A stretch of DNA of 5,204 bases from an uncultured Pseudomonadota bacterium. Its GTDB lineage: Bacteria > Pseudomonadota > Gammaproteobacteria > Burkholderiales > Burkholderiaceae_C. The DNA lies in the NCBI GenBank assembly GCA_900320815.1, contig ONTY01000137.1, positions 1-5,204 on the forward strand, read 5' to 3'. This document shows, piece after piece, positions 4,742 to 5,204 of the stretch (the first letter of the stretch is position 1; each line of letters opens with the position of its first letter). The notes beneath the pieces are model-generated. The model was not told where the DNA came from and did no database searches. It saw only the letters and a program-made list of their open reading frames with translations. The translations under genes and the position numbers were made by a program.

Positions 4742-5204
4742 ATGAAACGTATCGCCATTTCTGCTGCCGCCCTGCTTGCCCTGTGCGCCTGCGCCAGCGA
4801 ACCAGCAAAAACAGAAGCAATCAAAACTGCCACGCACACGCAACTCAATGACTGCGCCATTTTGGAACTGACGCCCGGTCGTGAAGCCACCGGTGCCTAC
4901 ACACGCATCACGCATACCGGTGCGCCCGTGGATATTGTGAAAGCCGAAGTGCCCAGCCTTAGCCAGCGTGTGGAACTGCACAGCATGGAAATGAAAGACA
5001 ACGTCATGACTATGGTGGAGCTGAAAGATGTGACGCTGAAAGAAGGCGAGCGCGTTTTCAAACGCGGCGCCGACCATGTCATGCTGTTTGATTTGAAAGG
5101 AGAAACAGTGGTCGGCAGCACACACACCATGACACTGCATTTCAGCGATGGCACCCAAGCCAGTTGCCAGGCTACTGTCAAATCCATGAAAGAAATTCTG
5201 GAGC
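4742..5204 (+). CDS. PCuAC-family copper chaperone lipoprotein (3' end beyond the window)
   Basis: The frame is open for 154 codons from ATG 4742 to the window edge. Residues 1-17 are a lipoprotein signal. Lipidation is most likely at Cys17 (LCA-C), with Cys15 less likely because Leu precedes it. The body is a PCuAC (DUF461) cupredoxin-like domain. The copper motif is H80-x10-M91-x20-H112-x-M114, in ELHSMEMKDNVMTM and DHVML. The middle spacing is one residue shorter than the usual x21. PCuAC proteins bind Cu(I) in the periplasm and hand it to Sco and to copper enzymes. Cys38 and Cys142 lie outside the motif and may form a disulfide. Family members are often about 150-180 residues, so little is probably missing. 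Co-transcription with Sco-TlpA behind nirK supports a copper-delivery module. Confidence 0.88.
   Translation, partial: MKRIAISAAALLALCACASEPAKTEAIKTATHTQLNDCAILELTPGREATGAYTRITHTGAPVDIVKAEVPSLSQRVELHSMEMKDNVMTMVELKDVTLKEGERVFKRGADHVMLFDLKGETVVGSTHTMTLHFSDGTQASCQATVKSMKEILE

Overview
The window reads as chromosomal DNA of a denitrifying betaproteobacterium, most likely in the order Burkholderiales. This is inferred from protein sequence, without any database search. The truncated gene at the left edge opens with the APVKDMLF-type N-terminus common in acyl-CoA dehydrogenases of that order. The LD-carboxypeptidase and the small hypothetical protein also look typical of it. GC content is moderate. 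There is no sign of a phage, insertion sequence, CRISPR array, tRNA or rRNA.

Layout, left to right. (1) Bases 1-191, minus strand: N-terminus of an acyl-CoA dehydrogenase-like gene that runs off the window. (2) Bases 192-635: a gene-free divergent spacer with a small hairpin, a tandem TATAAAAG repeat, a TGCTGCACTGCAAAAA motif and a TATAAT hexamer. (3) Bases 636-992, plus strand: a small conserved-hypothetical gene. (4) A short hairpin between convergent genes at about 1001-1023. (5) Bases 1053-2006, minus strand: an LdcA/MccF-family (peptidase S66) LD-carboxypeptidase with its full Ser-Glu-His triad. (6) Bases 2007-2289: a divergent regulatory region with a second copy of the TGCTGCAYTGCAAAAA motif, an AT-rich inverted repeat and a near-consensus FNR/DNR/NnrR box. 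(7) Bases 2290-3438, plus strand: nirK, copper nitrite reductase, with every copper ligand and both catalytic residues present. (8) A strong intrinsic terminator at 3484-3527. (9) Bases 3561-4703, plus strand: an exported protein that fuses a Sco domain to a TlpA-like thioredoxin domain. (10) Bases 4742 to the window end, plus strand: a PCuAC-type copper chaperone lipoprotein.

The right half is the interesting part. NirK reduces nitrite to nitric oxide in the periplasm and needs one type 1 and one type 2 copper per subunit. Directly downstream are three copper-site assembly modules in two genes: Sco (Cys-x3-Cys plus His), a thioredoxin-fold reductase (WCAPC) and PCuAC. In known systems these act together, with TlpA reducing Sco or the copper-site cysteines and PCuAC passing copper. 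Here Sco and TlpA are on one polypeptide joined by an Ala/Glu/Lys-rich linker, next to nirK rather than next to cytochrome oxidase genes. The simplest inference is a dedicated, oxygen-responsive module for maturing NirK, with the terminator after nirK setting a high nirK to low chaperone ratio. The known parts are the individual families. Their fusion and this pairing are inferred to be the unusual feature.
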